From assembly GCA_949065595.1 (NCBI GenBank), contig CARSXK010000018.1, positions 1-24,026 of the forward strand: a stretch of DNA of 24,026 nt, given 5' to 3'. The notes under the pieces are model-generated. The model was given only the letters and a program-made list of their open reading frames with translations, ran no database searches and was not told the DNA's origin. Numbering within the stretch: position 1 is the stretch's first letter; every line of letters starts with the position of its first letter. A program made the translations under genes and the position numbers. This DNA comes from UBA5026 sp949065595. Lineage in GTDB: Bacteria > Bacillota_I > Bacilli_A > RF39 > UBA660. Shown piece by piece: positions 6,912 to 15,697 of the stretch.

Positions 6912-9833
6912 ATGATGTATATTCCATTATATGTAAAGACAGAAAATTCATTACTACAAAGTATGGTTCGTATTCCAGAACTGGTTTCTTACGCCAAAAA
7001 ATACAATTTGAAAGCACTTGCGATTGCAGATTCTAATTTATATGGTGCTTATGAGTTTTATAAGATTTGTAGACAGGAAAATATTAAACCGATCATTGGA
7101 CTAGAAATCACCATAGAACACGATAAAATTCTGTTGTACTGCGAAAATATAAAAGGTTATCAGAACTTAATGCAACTTGCAACCATTCAAAGTGAACGTG
7201 AAGTGAAAGTAGCAGATCTAGCACCCCATAGCGAAGGCCTTTTTTCAATTATCCCTGTTGCCAGTAAAACTCAATATAAAGTTTGTGCTAAAATTTTTGA
7301 GCATATTTTTATTGGGTATCAAACCAAAGAAGAAAAAATGAATTTAAAATCAAATCATCTGATTTATTTACCAGAAGTTTTATGTTTGGAAAAAACAGAT
7401 TTAGAATACTTGAATTATTTATATGCCATCAAAGAAGGAAAAACATTAGAAGCAACTTCTATTAATCAAAATGGTTATTTAAAAAGTCCAAAAGAGCTTG
7501 ACGATGATGATTTACAAGGTTTTCAAACTATTTACGATTTATGTCATTTGGAAATTCCAAAACAAGATAATTTATTACCTATTTATCCTTGTCCAAATCA
7601 TTTAGATAGCTACCAATATTTGAAACAATTATGTACAGAAGGAATGCGTAAACGATTTGGAAATCGTGTCAAGCGAATTTATATTGACCGTTTGAAATAT
7701 GAATTGGATGTTATTCAAAAAATGGGTTTTTGTAATTATTTTTTAGTAGTGTGGGATTATGTCAAATATGCCAAAGATCATAATATTTTAGTAGGCCCAG
7801 GAAGAGGAAGTGCAGCAGGTTCTTTGGTTGCTTATGTGTTAGGTATTACAGAGATTGATCCTCTTTCCTATCAATTACTATTTGAACGTTTTCTGAACCC
7901 AGAACGGATTACAATGCCAGATATTGATATTGATTTTGCTTATGATAAACGTGAAGAAATAACTGCTTATTGTAGAAAAAAGTATGGGGAAAAGAAAGTG
8001 GCGGGTATTATTACCTTTGGAACACTTGGCGCCAAGCAAATTATCCGAGATGTAGGAAGAGTTATGGAATTACCACTTGGCCAGATTGATCGTATTTGCA
8101 AATTGCTAGATCCCAAAAAGACATTGAAAGAAAATTATAATGAAAGTCAAAAATTAAAAGGGCAATTTCAGGAACATATAGAATTGCAAAAACTATATCA
8201 AATTGCTTCTAAATTAGAGGGACTCAAACGTCATACTTCTATTCATGCAGCGGGTATTATTATGTGTAACCGCGATTTGGATGAAATCATCCCATTAGAA
8301 AAACATGATACATTTTATTTGACAGGTTATTCTATGGAATATTTAGAAGAATTGGGATTACTCAAAATGGATTTTTTAGCACTTAAAACATTGACTTCTA
8401 TTCAAACCATTATAGATGAAATTAACCAAAATGGAGGGCATCTTACGTTTGATTCTATTCCACTTTTAGATTCCAAAGCCATTGATATATTTACCACAGT
8501 GAATACAACAGGTATTTTTCAATTTGAATCGGATGGAATGATGAATTTTTTACGGAAATTTAGGCCAAGTTCATTTGAAGATATTTTTGCTGCTTTGGCA
8601 TTATATCGACCAGGGCCCATGAATAACATTGATCATTATATTAGAAGAAAGCAAGGTAAAGAAAAAATCGATTATTTTCATCCTGATTTAATCCCCGTTT
8701 TAAAACCGACTTATGGTATTTTGATTTACCAGGAACAAATTATGCAAGTAGCGAGCATTCTTGCTGGTTATTCATATGGAGAGGCTGACGTTTTAAGACG
8801 AGCCATGAGTAAGAAAAAAGAAGACATTTTAAAAAATGAAAAAGAAAAATTTATCCAAAATGCCATTTCTCGAGGTTATGAAAAAGAAATGAGTGAGAAT
8901 GTTTATGATTTGATTTTAAAATTTGCTTCTTATGGGTTTAATCGTTCCCACTCTGTTGCTTATGCAATGATTGCTTATAAAATGGCGTATTTAAAGGCAT
9001 ATTATCCCGCATCTTTTATGAAAAGTTTACTTACCTCTGTCATAGGAAGTAGTGTAGATACAAAAATATATATAGAGGAGTGTAAATTAAATCATATTTC
9101 TATTCTTGCGCCCGATATCAATTTAAGCGGTAAAGATTATCAGGTAGAAGAAAAGGGTATTCGTTATCCGCTTACGAATATTAAGGATTTGGGAATTGCG
9201 GTTGTAGAATCTATTATGAATTCAAGAAAGGATGAACCATTTCAGGATATTTATGATTTTGTAAAAAGAACCAATCGGAAAATTGTGAGTAAAAAAGTGT
9301 TACAGCGTTTGATTGCAGCAGGTTGTTTTTCTCATTTTGGTTTGAATCAAAGAACATTAGATCAAAGTTTGGATTTGATTTTAAATTATGGGGAATTGAT
9401 TAAAGACTTAGATGAAGAGTATGCATTAAAACCAGAAATTGAGTTAGTAGAAGAATATAGTAAAAAAGAATTGATGCAAAGGGAGCTGGATACGTTTGGC
9501 CTTTATTTGAGTAATCATCCCGTAACAGAATTTAGGCTGCAAAAAAAGAATCCAATTCTTTTAAAAAATATTGAGAACTATTTTGATCAAAATATAACTG
9601 CCATTGTAGTCATTGATGCATGGAAGCAGATTGATACCAAAAATGGAAATCCAATGTGTTTTTTAGATTGCAGTGATGAAAGTGGGAGTATAGATGCTGT
9701 TATATTTCCCAATGTATATCAGAATTATGCAGAAATACCAACTGGTAGTGTTGCTGAAATAACAGGACATGTAGAAAAACGATTTGACAAGTATCAGCTG
9801 GTTGTAAGAAAAATAGAAATATTGGGAGATTGA
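6912..9833 (+). CDS. dnaE: DNA polymerase III alpha subunit, DnaE type
   Basis: Replicative polymerase subunit that extends DNA at the fork. 973 aa, shorter than the usual ~1,100-1,160. An N-terminal PHP domain (1-~210) starts MYIPLYVKTENSLL where active PHP domains have an H-x-H-T-E metal motif; both histidines are lost, so proofreading by this domain is unlikely. The polymerase core is intact: GRGSAAGS (297-304), PDIDIDF with catalytic Asp339 and Asp341, YRPGPM, and the fingers region SYGFNRSHSVAYA. A C-terminal OB fold follows (about 885-970). RBS AGGGAGGG; ATG 6912 and 6915 are both possible. In this phylum a separate PolC normally does most leading-strand synthesis; none is in the window. 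Confidence 0.96.
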   Translation: MMYIPLYVKTENSLLQSMVRIPELVSYAKKYNLKALAIADSNLYGAYEFYKICRQENIKPIIGLEITIEHDKILLYCENIKGYQNLMQLATIQSEREVKVADLAPHSEGLFSIIPVASKTQYKVCAKIFEHIFIGYQTKEEKMNLKSNHLIYLPEVLCLEKTDLEYLNYLYAIKEGKTLEATSINQNGYLKSPKELDDDDLQGFQTIYDLCHLEIPKQDNLLPIYPCPNHLDSYQYLKQLCTEGMRKRFGNRVKRIYIDRLKYELDVIQKMGFCNYFLVVWDYVKYAKDHNILVGPGRGSAAGSLVAYVLGITEIDPLSYQLLFERFLNPERITMPDIDIDFAYDKREEITAYCRKKYGEKKVAGIITFGTLGAKQIIRDVGRVMELPLGQIDRICKLLDPKKTLKENYNESQKLKGQFQEHIELQKLYQIASKLEGLKRHTSIHAAGIIMCNRDLDEIIPLEKHDTFYLTGYSMEYLEELGLLKMDFLALKTLTSIQTIIDEINQNGGHLTFDSIPLLDSKAIDIFTTVNTTGIFQFESDGMMNFLRKFRPSSFEDIFAALALYRPGPMNNIDHYIRRKQGKEKIDYFHPDLIPVLKPTYGILIYQEQIMQVASILAGYSYGEADVLRRAMSKKKEDILKNEKEKFIQNAISRGYEKEMSENVYDLILKFASYGFNRSHSVAYAMIAYKMAYLKAYYPASFMKSLLTSVIGSSVDTKIYIEECKLNHISILAPDINLSGKDYQVEEKGIRYPLTNIKDLGIAVVESIMNSRKDEPFQDIYDFVKRTNRKIVSKKVLQRLIAAGCFSHFGLNQRTLDQSLDLILNYGELIKDLDEEYALKPEIELVEEYSKKELMQRELDTFGLYLSNHPVTEFRLQKKNPILLKNIENYFDQNITAIVVIDAWKQIDTKNGNPMCFLDCSDESGSIDAVIFPNVYQNYAEIPTGSVAEITGHVEKRFDKYQLVVRKIEILGD

Positions 9834-9849
9834 TTGGACGAATCAAGAA

Positions 9850-9969
9850 AAATTATTATATATAAGAGGTTTAATGATGACATTACAAAATTTTAAAGTA
9901 TGTGATAATGGGGATATCATAACAACAACTGATCATTATCCTGTAATCGCAGAAGTGAGAAAAAAATAG
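9850..9969 (+). pseudogene. 3' remnant of an endonuclease/exonuclease/phosphatase (EEP) family gene
   Basis: A frame from ATG 9874/9877 to TAG 9967 reads (M)MTLQNFKVCDNGD, then IITTTDHYPVIAEVRKK. 'DHYPVIAEV' is the classic C-terminal end of EEP-fold nucleases and phosphatases, where the His is catalytic. Just upstream a different frame gives YKRFNDDIT, which would join onto it as 'NDDIT-LQNFKVCD' after a one-base frameshift. So this is probably the tail of a decayed EEP gene behind dnaE. Alternatively a 30-aa peptide could still be translated from AAGAGGT. Confidence 0.55.
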
Positions 9970-9994
9970 TTGCAGAAAATAAGCAACTTTTTTT
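9968..9994 (+). terminator. Terminator of the dnaE transcript
   Basis: AGTTGC, nine-base loop, GCAACT, then seven T. Confidence 0.8.
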
Positions 9995-10003
9995 GATGAA
10001 ATC

Positions 10004-10033
10004 TTTACTACGAACAACTGTTTGTGTTACAAT
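10004..10033 (+). promoter_or_regulatory. dinB promoter with LexA (SOS) box in the spacer
   Basis: CGAACAACTGTTTG (10011-10024) matches the Gram-positive LexA/DinR operator CGAAC-N4-GTTYG at every fixed position. It lies between a -35-like TTTACT (10004-10009) and a -10 TACAAT (10028-10033), so a bound LexA would block RNA polymerase directly. The gene downstream encodes an SOS polymerase. Confidence 0.85.
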
Positions 10034-10064
10034 AAATTAAATTGAATATGATAAAGGTGATGCT

Positions 10065-11282
10065 ATGGAACGAATTATCATGCATATTGATGTGAATAAT
10101 GCCTTTCTATCATGGAGTGCAGTAGATTTATTAAAAAAAGGCTTTGGATATGATATTAGGGAAAGTTATGCTGTGATTGGTGGAGACGAAAAAACAAGAA
10201 GAGGTGTTGTTTTGGCCAAAAGTCCTCTTGCCAAAAAAATGGGGATTCAAACAGGTGAAACATTATACAGTGCAAGAAAAAAGTGCCCAGCTTTACGTAC
10301 ATTTCCTCCCAATTATTGTTGGTACCAAGAGATTTCAAAAAAACTATTTGAGTTGTTAAGCCAATACACTTGTGATATTGAAGTATTTTCGATTGATGAA
10401 TGTTTTTTAGATTATGGAAAAGTACAAAATTTATATGGGGAGCCAGATTTATTTGCTCAAAAAATCAAACAAGAAATACAAACAAACCTAGGGTTTACAG
10501 TCAATATTGGAATTGCCAATAATAAGCTTTGTGCTAAAATGGCTTCTGATTTCAGTAAACCCAATCAGATTCACACTTTATTTGAAACAGAAATACAAAC
10601 TAAAATGCATCCATTGCCTATTTCAGATTTATTTGGAGTAGGGAAAAAAAGCAGTGAAAAATTAAAAAAATTAGGGATTGTGACCATTGGTGATCTTGCT
10701 TGTGAACAACCAGAACGCCTATATCCATATTTTAAAAATCAATCTATGAAATTGATTGAAATGGCAAATGGAATTGATGAAAGTGAGGTTATTTGTACCA
10801 AGGAAGAAAACAAAGGAATCAGTAATTCTACTACACTGGAAAAAGATGTTTCCACCAAAGTAGAACTTTATCAGGTATTAGAATCCCTTTCAAACAATGT
10901 TGCCTTGGAGTTAAGACGGCAAGATAAATATACATATGTCATTTGCGTACAATTAAAAGACCAATATTTTAAAAGTTATTCTCATCAAAAAAAATTAAAA
11001 AATGCCACCAATCTTACCAAAGAAATTTTTGAAACCGCTAAATTGCTACTAGATGAAATGTGGAAAGGGGAACCCATTCGCTTGGTTGGAATTCGGTTGG
11101 ATCATTTCACCTCCAATAGTATGCACCAAGTATCTTTATTTGAAACAGTGGAAAAAAGAGACCGAGATGTAAAATTAGAACGTACTTTGGATTCCTTAAA
11201 AGAAAAATATGGATATGAGGTAATTGACACAGCTTCTTTATTAGATGGGAAAAAAGTGGGATTCAAAAAATCCAAACATTAA
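10065..11282 (+). CDS. dinB: Y-family DNA polymerase (Pol IV, DinB/UmuC)
   Basis: Error-prone translesion polymerase, 405 aa, normal for Firmicute DinB. Catalytic acidic residues are present: MHIDVNNAF (Asp9) and SIDECFLDY (Asp111, Glu112). A steric-gate-region aromatic (Phe14), VNIGIANNKLCAKMASD, the thumb HhH segment ISDLFGVGKKSSEKL, and a little-finger domain (about 240-350) follow. The C-terminal QVSLFE (355-360) fits the beta-clamp binding motif QLxLF. RBS AAAGGTGAT precedes the ATG. A LexA box in its promoter shows SOS control; it is probably transcribed alone. Confidence 0.95.
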   Translation: MERIIMHIDVNNAFLSWSAVDLLKKGFGYDIRESYAVIGGDEKTRRGVVLAKSPLAKKMGIQTGETLYSARKKCPALRTFPPNYCWYQEISKKLFELLSQYTCDIEVFSIDECFLDYGKVQNLYGEPDLFAQKIKQEIQTNLGFTVNIGIANNKLCAKMASDFSKPNQIHTLFETEIQTKMHPLPISDLFGVGKKSSEKLKKLGIVTIGDLACEQPERLYPYFKNQSMKLIEMANGIDESEVICTKEENKGISNSTTLEKDVSTKVELYQVLESLSNNVALELRRQDKYTYVICVQLKDQYFKSYSHQKKLKNATNLTKEIFETAKLLLDEMWKGEPIRLVGIRLDHFTSNSMHQVSLFETVEKRDRDVKLERTLDSLKEKYGYEVIDTASLLDGKKVGFKKSKH

Positions 11283-11317
11283 AAAATAAAAAAAACCTTT
11301 TTATTCTTCTAAAAAAT

Positions 11318-11326
11318 TGATATAAT
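11318..11326 (+). promoter_or_regulatory. Extended -10 promoter of pyk
   Basis: TGATATAAT (TG, one base, TATAAT at 11321-11326), 17 bases before the ATG. It follows a weak A/T-only inverted repeat (about 11286-11306) that may act as a poor dinB terminator. Confidence 0.6.
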
Positions 11327-11343
11327 CAATAATAGGTGAGAGT

Positions 11344-12759
11344 ATGAAAAAGACGAAAATTATCACAACTATTGGACCAGCAAGTAAGGAAGAAGAAATC
11401 TTAAAAGGACTAATAATGAGTGGCATGAATGTAGCTCGTATTAATTTAACCCATGCCAGTCATGATTTTTGTAAAGATGTTATTACCAAAATTAGAAACT
11501 TAAACGAAACGCTACACACTCATGTTTCTATTATGTTAGATACCAAAGGACCAGACGTTACAGTTGGAAAATTTGAAAGTGGAAGTGCTTATTTAAATAA
11601 TGGTGATAAAATTCGTATTTACATGAATTCAATTTTAGGAGATTCTACTAAATTTTCTGTTTCCTATCCCAGATTGATTCATGATGTAAAAGTAAATGAT
11701 ACCATTAAAATAAACGATGGTTTGATTGAACTTACCATATTAGATAAAGGAATTGATTATTTGTTATGTGAAGTTGTAACAGGTGGTTTTATAGAAGACA
11801 ATAAAGGAATGAATGTCATTGGCATTAGATTAAATTTACCTTTTTTAAGTGAAGAAGACAAAGAGGACATTGCTTTTGCCCATGAAATGGATGTAGATTT
11901 TTTAGCGCTTACCCATGTTTCCAGTGCCGAAGATGTATTAGAGGTAAATGATGTACTGATTAATTTAGGAAATGATCATATTGCCATTATTCCCAAAATT
12001 GAAAATGAAAGAGCAGTTGATGCGATTGATGAAATCATTGATATCAGTGATGGGGTCATGATTGCTCGTGGTGATTTGGGTGTAGATCTTCCATTCGAAC
12101 GTGTTCCAGGAATTCAAAGAACCATCATCAATAAGTGTCATCGCACTGGTAAAGTCAGTATTGTAGCAACAGAAATGATGGCATCTATGGAGAATGCGGC
12201 CCGTCCAACACGTGCAGAAGTATCTGATGTAGCGAGCGCTGTTACAGATGGTGTGGATGCAGTTATGTTATCAGGTGAAACAACCATTGGAAAATATCCA
12301 ATTCAAACAGTAGATATTATGAGTAAAATTATTGAAACAGCCGAAGAAGATGTCAATTATTATGAATTGTTGGATAAAGCGATGCGCACAGAAAAACAGG
12401 ATACAACAGGATCTATCGCATATAGTGTAGTAGAATGTGCAGGTAGACTCAAAGTCAATGCGATTGTTACTCCAACTATGAGTGGCTATACTGCCAGAAA
12501 GATTAGTCGCTTTCATCCTTCCTGTCCTATTCTTGCCATTAGCCCTGATGAAAAGACGGTAAGAAATTTGACTATTTATTATGGAATTTATCCAGAAACA
12601 ATCAAACCAATCAAAACTTTTGATGAAATGATGGAGCGGGCTAAAACGAGTGCAAAAGCAATTACAAATGCTCAATTAGGAGAACGAATCATTATTACTG
12701 GAGGATATCCATTCAAAGAAGTGAAACATACCAATTTTATGAAAATTGAAGATTTATAA
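11344..12759 (+). CDS. pyk: Pyruvate kinase, divergent active site
   Basis: Converts phosphoenolpyruvate and ADP to pyruvate and ATP, the last step of glycolysis. 471 aa, normal for the form without the extra C-terminal domain. Core residues are kept: Arg32 and Asn34 in NVARINLTH, the catalytic Lys218 and Glu220 (PKIEN), Asp244 in ARGDLGVD, Thr276, and SGETTIGKYP. Unusual are NLTHAS for NFSHG, DTKGPDVTVG (66-75) for the near-invariant DTKGPEIRTG, with the Arg replaced by Thr73, LTHVSS (189-194) for the common ASFVR, and TEMM (276-279) for TQML. These sit around the phosphate and monovalent-cation sites, so kinetics or cation dependence may differ. RBS AGGTGAG. Confidence 0.9.
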   Translation: MKKTKIITTIGPASKEEEILKGLIMSGMNVARINLTHASHDFCKDVITKIRNLNETLHTHVSIMLDTKGPDVTVGKFESGSAYLNNGDKIRIYMNSILGDSTKFSVSYPRLIHDVKVNDTIKINDGLIELTILDKGIDYLLCEVVTGGFIEDNKGMNVIGIRLNLPFLSEEDKEDIAFAHEMDVDFLALTHVSSAEDVLEVNDVLINLGNDHIAIIPKIENERAVDAIDEIIDISDGVMIARGDLGVDLPFERVPGIQRTIINKCHRTGKVSIVATEMMASMENAARPTRAEVSDVASAVTDGVDAVMLSGETTIGKYPIQTVDIMSKIIETAEEDVNYYELLDKAMRTEKQDTTGSIAYSVVECAGRLKVNAIVTPTMSGYTARKISRFHPSCPILAISPDEKTVRNLTIYYGIYPETIKPIKTFDEMMERAKTSAKAITNAQLGERIIITGGYPFKEVKHTNFMKIEDL

Positions 12760-12776
12760 GAAAAGGGGTGGTCTGT

Positions 12777-15182
12777 GTGTACAATCTAGGGACGCAGTTT
12801 GTATTTGATAATACACTTGCCAAGGCGAATTCAGAAAATGTAATTCAAGGGAAATATTATCGATTTACAATTTTAAGCGAACGCGTGATTCGCATGGAAT
12901 ATAACAAAGAAGGGTTATTTGAAGATCGACCATCTACTTTGATTTGGTACCGTAATATGGCTCCTGTTTCATTTACCAAAAAAGAAACAGAACGTGTTTT
13001 AGAAATTACAACAAAGTATTTTCATCTTCGTTACGTGAAGGAAAAACCATTTGATGGGGGAAGATTAAATGCGATGTCTAATTTAAGGGTAGATTTATTA
13101 AATTCAGATCGTATTTGGTACTATAATCATCCAGAAGTTCGAAATTATGGGGCATCAGGGATGTCTTTCGATGCTTATGATAAAAAAATGAAGTTAAAAA
13201 AAGGATTATATTCAACGGATGGCTTTGCGACGATTGATGACGCTGAACATATGGTTTTCACAGAAAATGGATTACTAGAAGAAAGAAGTATCAAGGGAAT
13301 TGATCTTTACTTATTTTTGTATTTAAAAGATTTTAGCTATTGTTTACAAGATTATTTTGCACTCACAGGCCAGCCTGCTTTATTGCCCCGTTATGCTTTG
13401 GGTAACTGGTGGGGAAAAGAAGCAACTTACAATGATGTTACATTAGCAGATCTCATTTCCAAATTCAAAGACAAAGGGATTCCTTTATCCGTGGTTATGT
13501 TAAATCCATCATGGCATTTACAAGAATATAATGGAAAAAATCATAAATCTGGGTTTACATGGAACAATCATTATTTTCCCAATCCTGCAACAACAATTGA
13601 CTTTTTACATCATAATGGGGTTCGTTTGGGTTTGAATGTACAACCATTACATGGTTTTCTTCCTTATGAAGAAAAATATGAAAAAATAAAAGAATATATT
13701 CAACCAGATAAAAATGGAATCATCCCTTTTCATGTGTTAGATCCAGAAACTTTAGATTTATATTTAAAATTATGTATTCATCCATTAGATGAAATGGGAG
13801 TTGATTTCTATTTTATAGATGAAATACCAGCCAACCCAATGGAATTATGGGTGTTAAATCATTACCATTATCGTGATATGCAAAGGGATTATAAAAGAAG
13901 AGCTATGATTTGTACTAGAAATGCTATGGTTGCACCACATCGCTATCCTATTTTATATTCAGGTAAGAGTGTGGTCAGTTGGGATACCTTAAGAATGATA
14001 CCTTTTTATAATGGAAATGCCACAAATATCGGTATTAGTTATTGGAGTCATGATATTGGTGGGTACTATAATGGGGTAGAAGATAGTGAATTGTATATTC
14101 GATATGTTCAACTGGGTGTATTTAGTCCTATTTTCAAGCTAGGTAGTGAAGATGGCAAATACTATAAAAGAGAACCGTGGCGTTGGGATTATAAAACGTA
14201 TAAAATTGTCAAAGATTATATGAATCTACGTCATCGTCTGCTTCCTTATATTTATACTGAAGCGTATAAGTATCATAAATTTGGCACGCCATTGATTACA
14301 CCTATTTATTATAAATTTCCAGAAATGTATGATGATGTTAATTATCGTAATGGATATTATTTTGGAAGTGAATTATTTGTTTGTCCTATAATCAACAAAA
14401 AGGAAATGATTATGAATCGTGTCATCCACAAATTCTTTTTACCATCAGGCGTATGGTACGATTATGTGACAGGAAAAAAATTTCCTGGTGGAAAAAAATA
14501 TCTTTCATTCTTTAAGGATGAAGATTATCCAGTATTTGCCAAAGCTGGTTCTATCATTGTATTAGGAGATCATGAAAACATCAATGATACGACTCCACCA
14601 GAGAAAATGGAAATTCAAATTTTTCCTGGTAGAAGTAATTCTTATAATCTATATGAAGATGATGGTGTAAGTGAATTGTATCAGAAACAATACTATCTAA
14701 TTACCAATATAGATTATAATTACATGCCAAATAATTATACAGTCATTATGCGCCCAATTGAAGGAAAAACAGGAATCGTGCCAGAATATCGTGATTATAA
14801 ATTTGTATTCCGTAATACCAAAGAAGCAGAAGATGTGATTGTATATTTTAATGATCAAAAAATCGAGGCCAATTCTTATATCGAAGATACGAATTTTATT
14901 GTAGAAGTCAACCATGTGTCAACTTTAGGACAATTGACTTTAAACTGTAAAGGACGAGATATTGAAATAGATGCAGTACGTATCATCAACGATGACATTG
15001 AGTCCATTATTTCTGATTTGCCAATTGAAACCAAGATGAAAAGCATGATAGATGCAGTTATGTTTAGCAATCAGTCAATTAAAAAGAAACGCATTGGTAT
15101 TCGTAAATTAAATAATAAAAAATTAGAAAAAAAATATATTAAGTTATTTCTAAAATTATTGGATTATATCAAAGAGGTATAA
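12777..15182 (+). CDS. GH31-family glycoside hydrolase-like protein lacking the usual acid/base Asp
   Basis: About 801 aa, from GTG 12777 behind AAAGGGGTGG (the GTG at 12768 lies inside that site). Layout: N-terminal beta-sandwich (1-~200), (beta/alpha)8 barrel from about 205 (RYALGNWWGKEATYND, VVMLNPSWHL), proximal and distal beta domains with a DUF5110-like end. The nucleophile position is kept in GVDFYFIDE (Asp348), although the next residues differ from the common WIDWQQG. The acid/base segment, usually FSGDTVISW, reads YSGKSVVSW: Lys397 replaces the catalytic Asp. SYWSHDIGG is intact. It starts 17 bases after pyk and is probably co-transcribed. Likely ancestral substrate alpha-glucosides; present activity uncertain. 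No signal peptide, so cytoplasmic. Confidence 0.88.
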   Translation: MYNLGTQFVFDNTLAKANSENVIQGKYYRFTILSERVIRMEYNKEGLFEDRPSTLIWYRNMAPVSFTKKETERVLEITTKYFHLRYVKEKPFDGGRLNAMSNLRVDLLNSDRIWYYNHPEVRNYGASGMSFDAYDKKMKLKKGLYSTDGFATIDDAEHMVFTENGLLEERSIKGIDLYLFLYLKDFSYCLQDYFALTGQPALLPRYALGNWWGKEATYNDVTLADLISKFKDKGIPLSVVMLNPSWHLQEYNGKNHKSGFTWNNHYFPNPATTIDFLHHNGVRLGLNVQPLHGFLPYEEKYEKIKEYIQPDKNGIIPFHVLDPETLDLYLKLCIHPLDEMGVDFYFIDEIPANPMELWVLNHYHYRDMQRDYKRRAMICTRNAMVAPHRYPILYSGKSVVSWDTLRMIPFYNGNATNIGISYWSHDIGGYYNGVEDSELYIRYVQLGVFSPIFKLGSEDGKYYKREPWRWDYKTYKIVKDYMNLRHRLLPYIYTEAYKYHKFGTPLITPIYYKFPEMYDDVNYRNGYYFGSELFVCPIINKKEMIMNRVIHKFFLPSGVWYDYVTGKKFPGGKKYLSFFKDEDYPVFAKAGSIIVLGDHENINDTTPPEKMEIQIFPGRSNSYNLYEDDGVSELYQKQYYLITNIDYNYMPNNYTVIMRPIEGKTGIVPEYRDYKFVFRNTKEAEDVIVYFNDQKIEANSYIEDTNFIVEVNHVSTLGQLTLNCKGRDIEIDAVRIINDDIESIISDLPIETKMKSMIDAVMFSNQSIKKKRIGIRKLNNKKLEKKYIKLFLKLLDYIKEV

Positions 15183-15440
15183 TAATATCTTTTCACTGTA
15201 CTTCAGATGCGATAAAAGAAAAAAAGAGATCAGTATTACAAAAATAGTATTAAAAAAATCCAATGGAATATAAACAGTTTAAGAAAAGATGCGCTATAAA
15301 GGGTTTTAAAGGAACTATTTATCAAGGCTTATTGGAAATTCTGTGGGTAAATGGATAGTGCTTCAAAGTGGGTATGTTGGAATAACACTGGTTTCTATGT
15401 CAAATTTAGCAGTAAAAAATATACAATTTCGATATAAAAT
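15183..15440 (+). other. Gene-free stretch, possibly decayed coding DNA
   Basis: No ORF here has both a convincing start and a recognisable product. Short open frames such as ATG 15263-15358 (31 codons, no RBS) and ATG 15351 onward, reading MDSASKWVCWNNTGFYVKF, contain protein-like aromatic residues spread over different frames, which suggests a frameshifted remnant. I could not name a family. No terminator with a clear T run is visible after the GH31 gene. Confidence 0.3.
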
Positions 15441-15443
15441 GAG

Positions 15444-15472
15444 TTGCAATTGCAATTAATTTATACTATACT
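15444..15472 (+). promoter_or_regulatory. Promoter of the leuS T-box transcript
   Basis: TTGCAA (15444-15449), 17-base spacer, TATACT (15467-15472); the transcript would begin near 15479. Confidence 0.65.
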
Positions 15473-15478
15473 AATAAT

Positions 15479-15686
15479 AGTAAAAACGAAGAAAAAGAGT
15501 AGTAATTTTGAAAAATCATTGTAGAGACAAAGTGGTGGGTGAAAACTTTGGGTAATTCAAAATGAACTTGCTTTGGAGTTCCGAAAGGCGTAAATATGCG
15601 TTAAATATAAGAGAGCATAAAGTATTATGAATTAAGGTGGTACCGCGGTCAAAACCGTCCTTAACCCATAATGCTTTTTTGTGTAA
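15479..15686 (+). promoter_or_regulatory. T-box leader (leucine) controlling 15698 and leuS
   Basis: The conserved antiterminator T-box AAGGTGGTACCGCG is at 15634-15647; its UGGU would pair with the ACCA end of uncharged tRNA. A competing terminator pairs ATTATG/CATAAT and TTAAGG/CCTTAA around a GGTcaaaACC hairpin and ends in six T (about 15625-15680). Upstream, GAACTTGC near 15563-15570 is a candidate specifier loop with CUU (Leu); this fits leuS downstream but I could not prove the loop. Uncharged tRNA-Leu should switch on read-through into the two genes. Confidence 0.93.
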
Positions 15687-15697
15687 CGAGGTGGATT

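Noticed and set aside
6568..6915. 115-codon plus-strand frame over rpmB
   Set aside because: Antisense to bL28, no RBS, composition not protein-like; rpmB itself has promoter, RBS and terminator.
15671..15697. Upstream start for the membrane protein before leuS
   Set aside because: This ATG is inside the T-box terminator stem and T run; ATG 15698 has GAGGTGG at proper distance.
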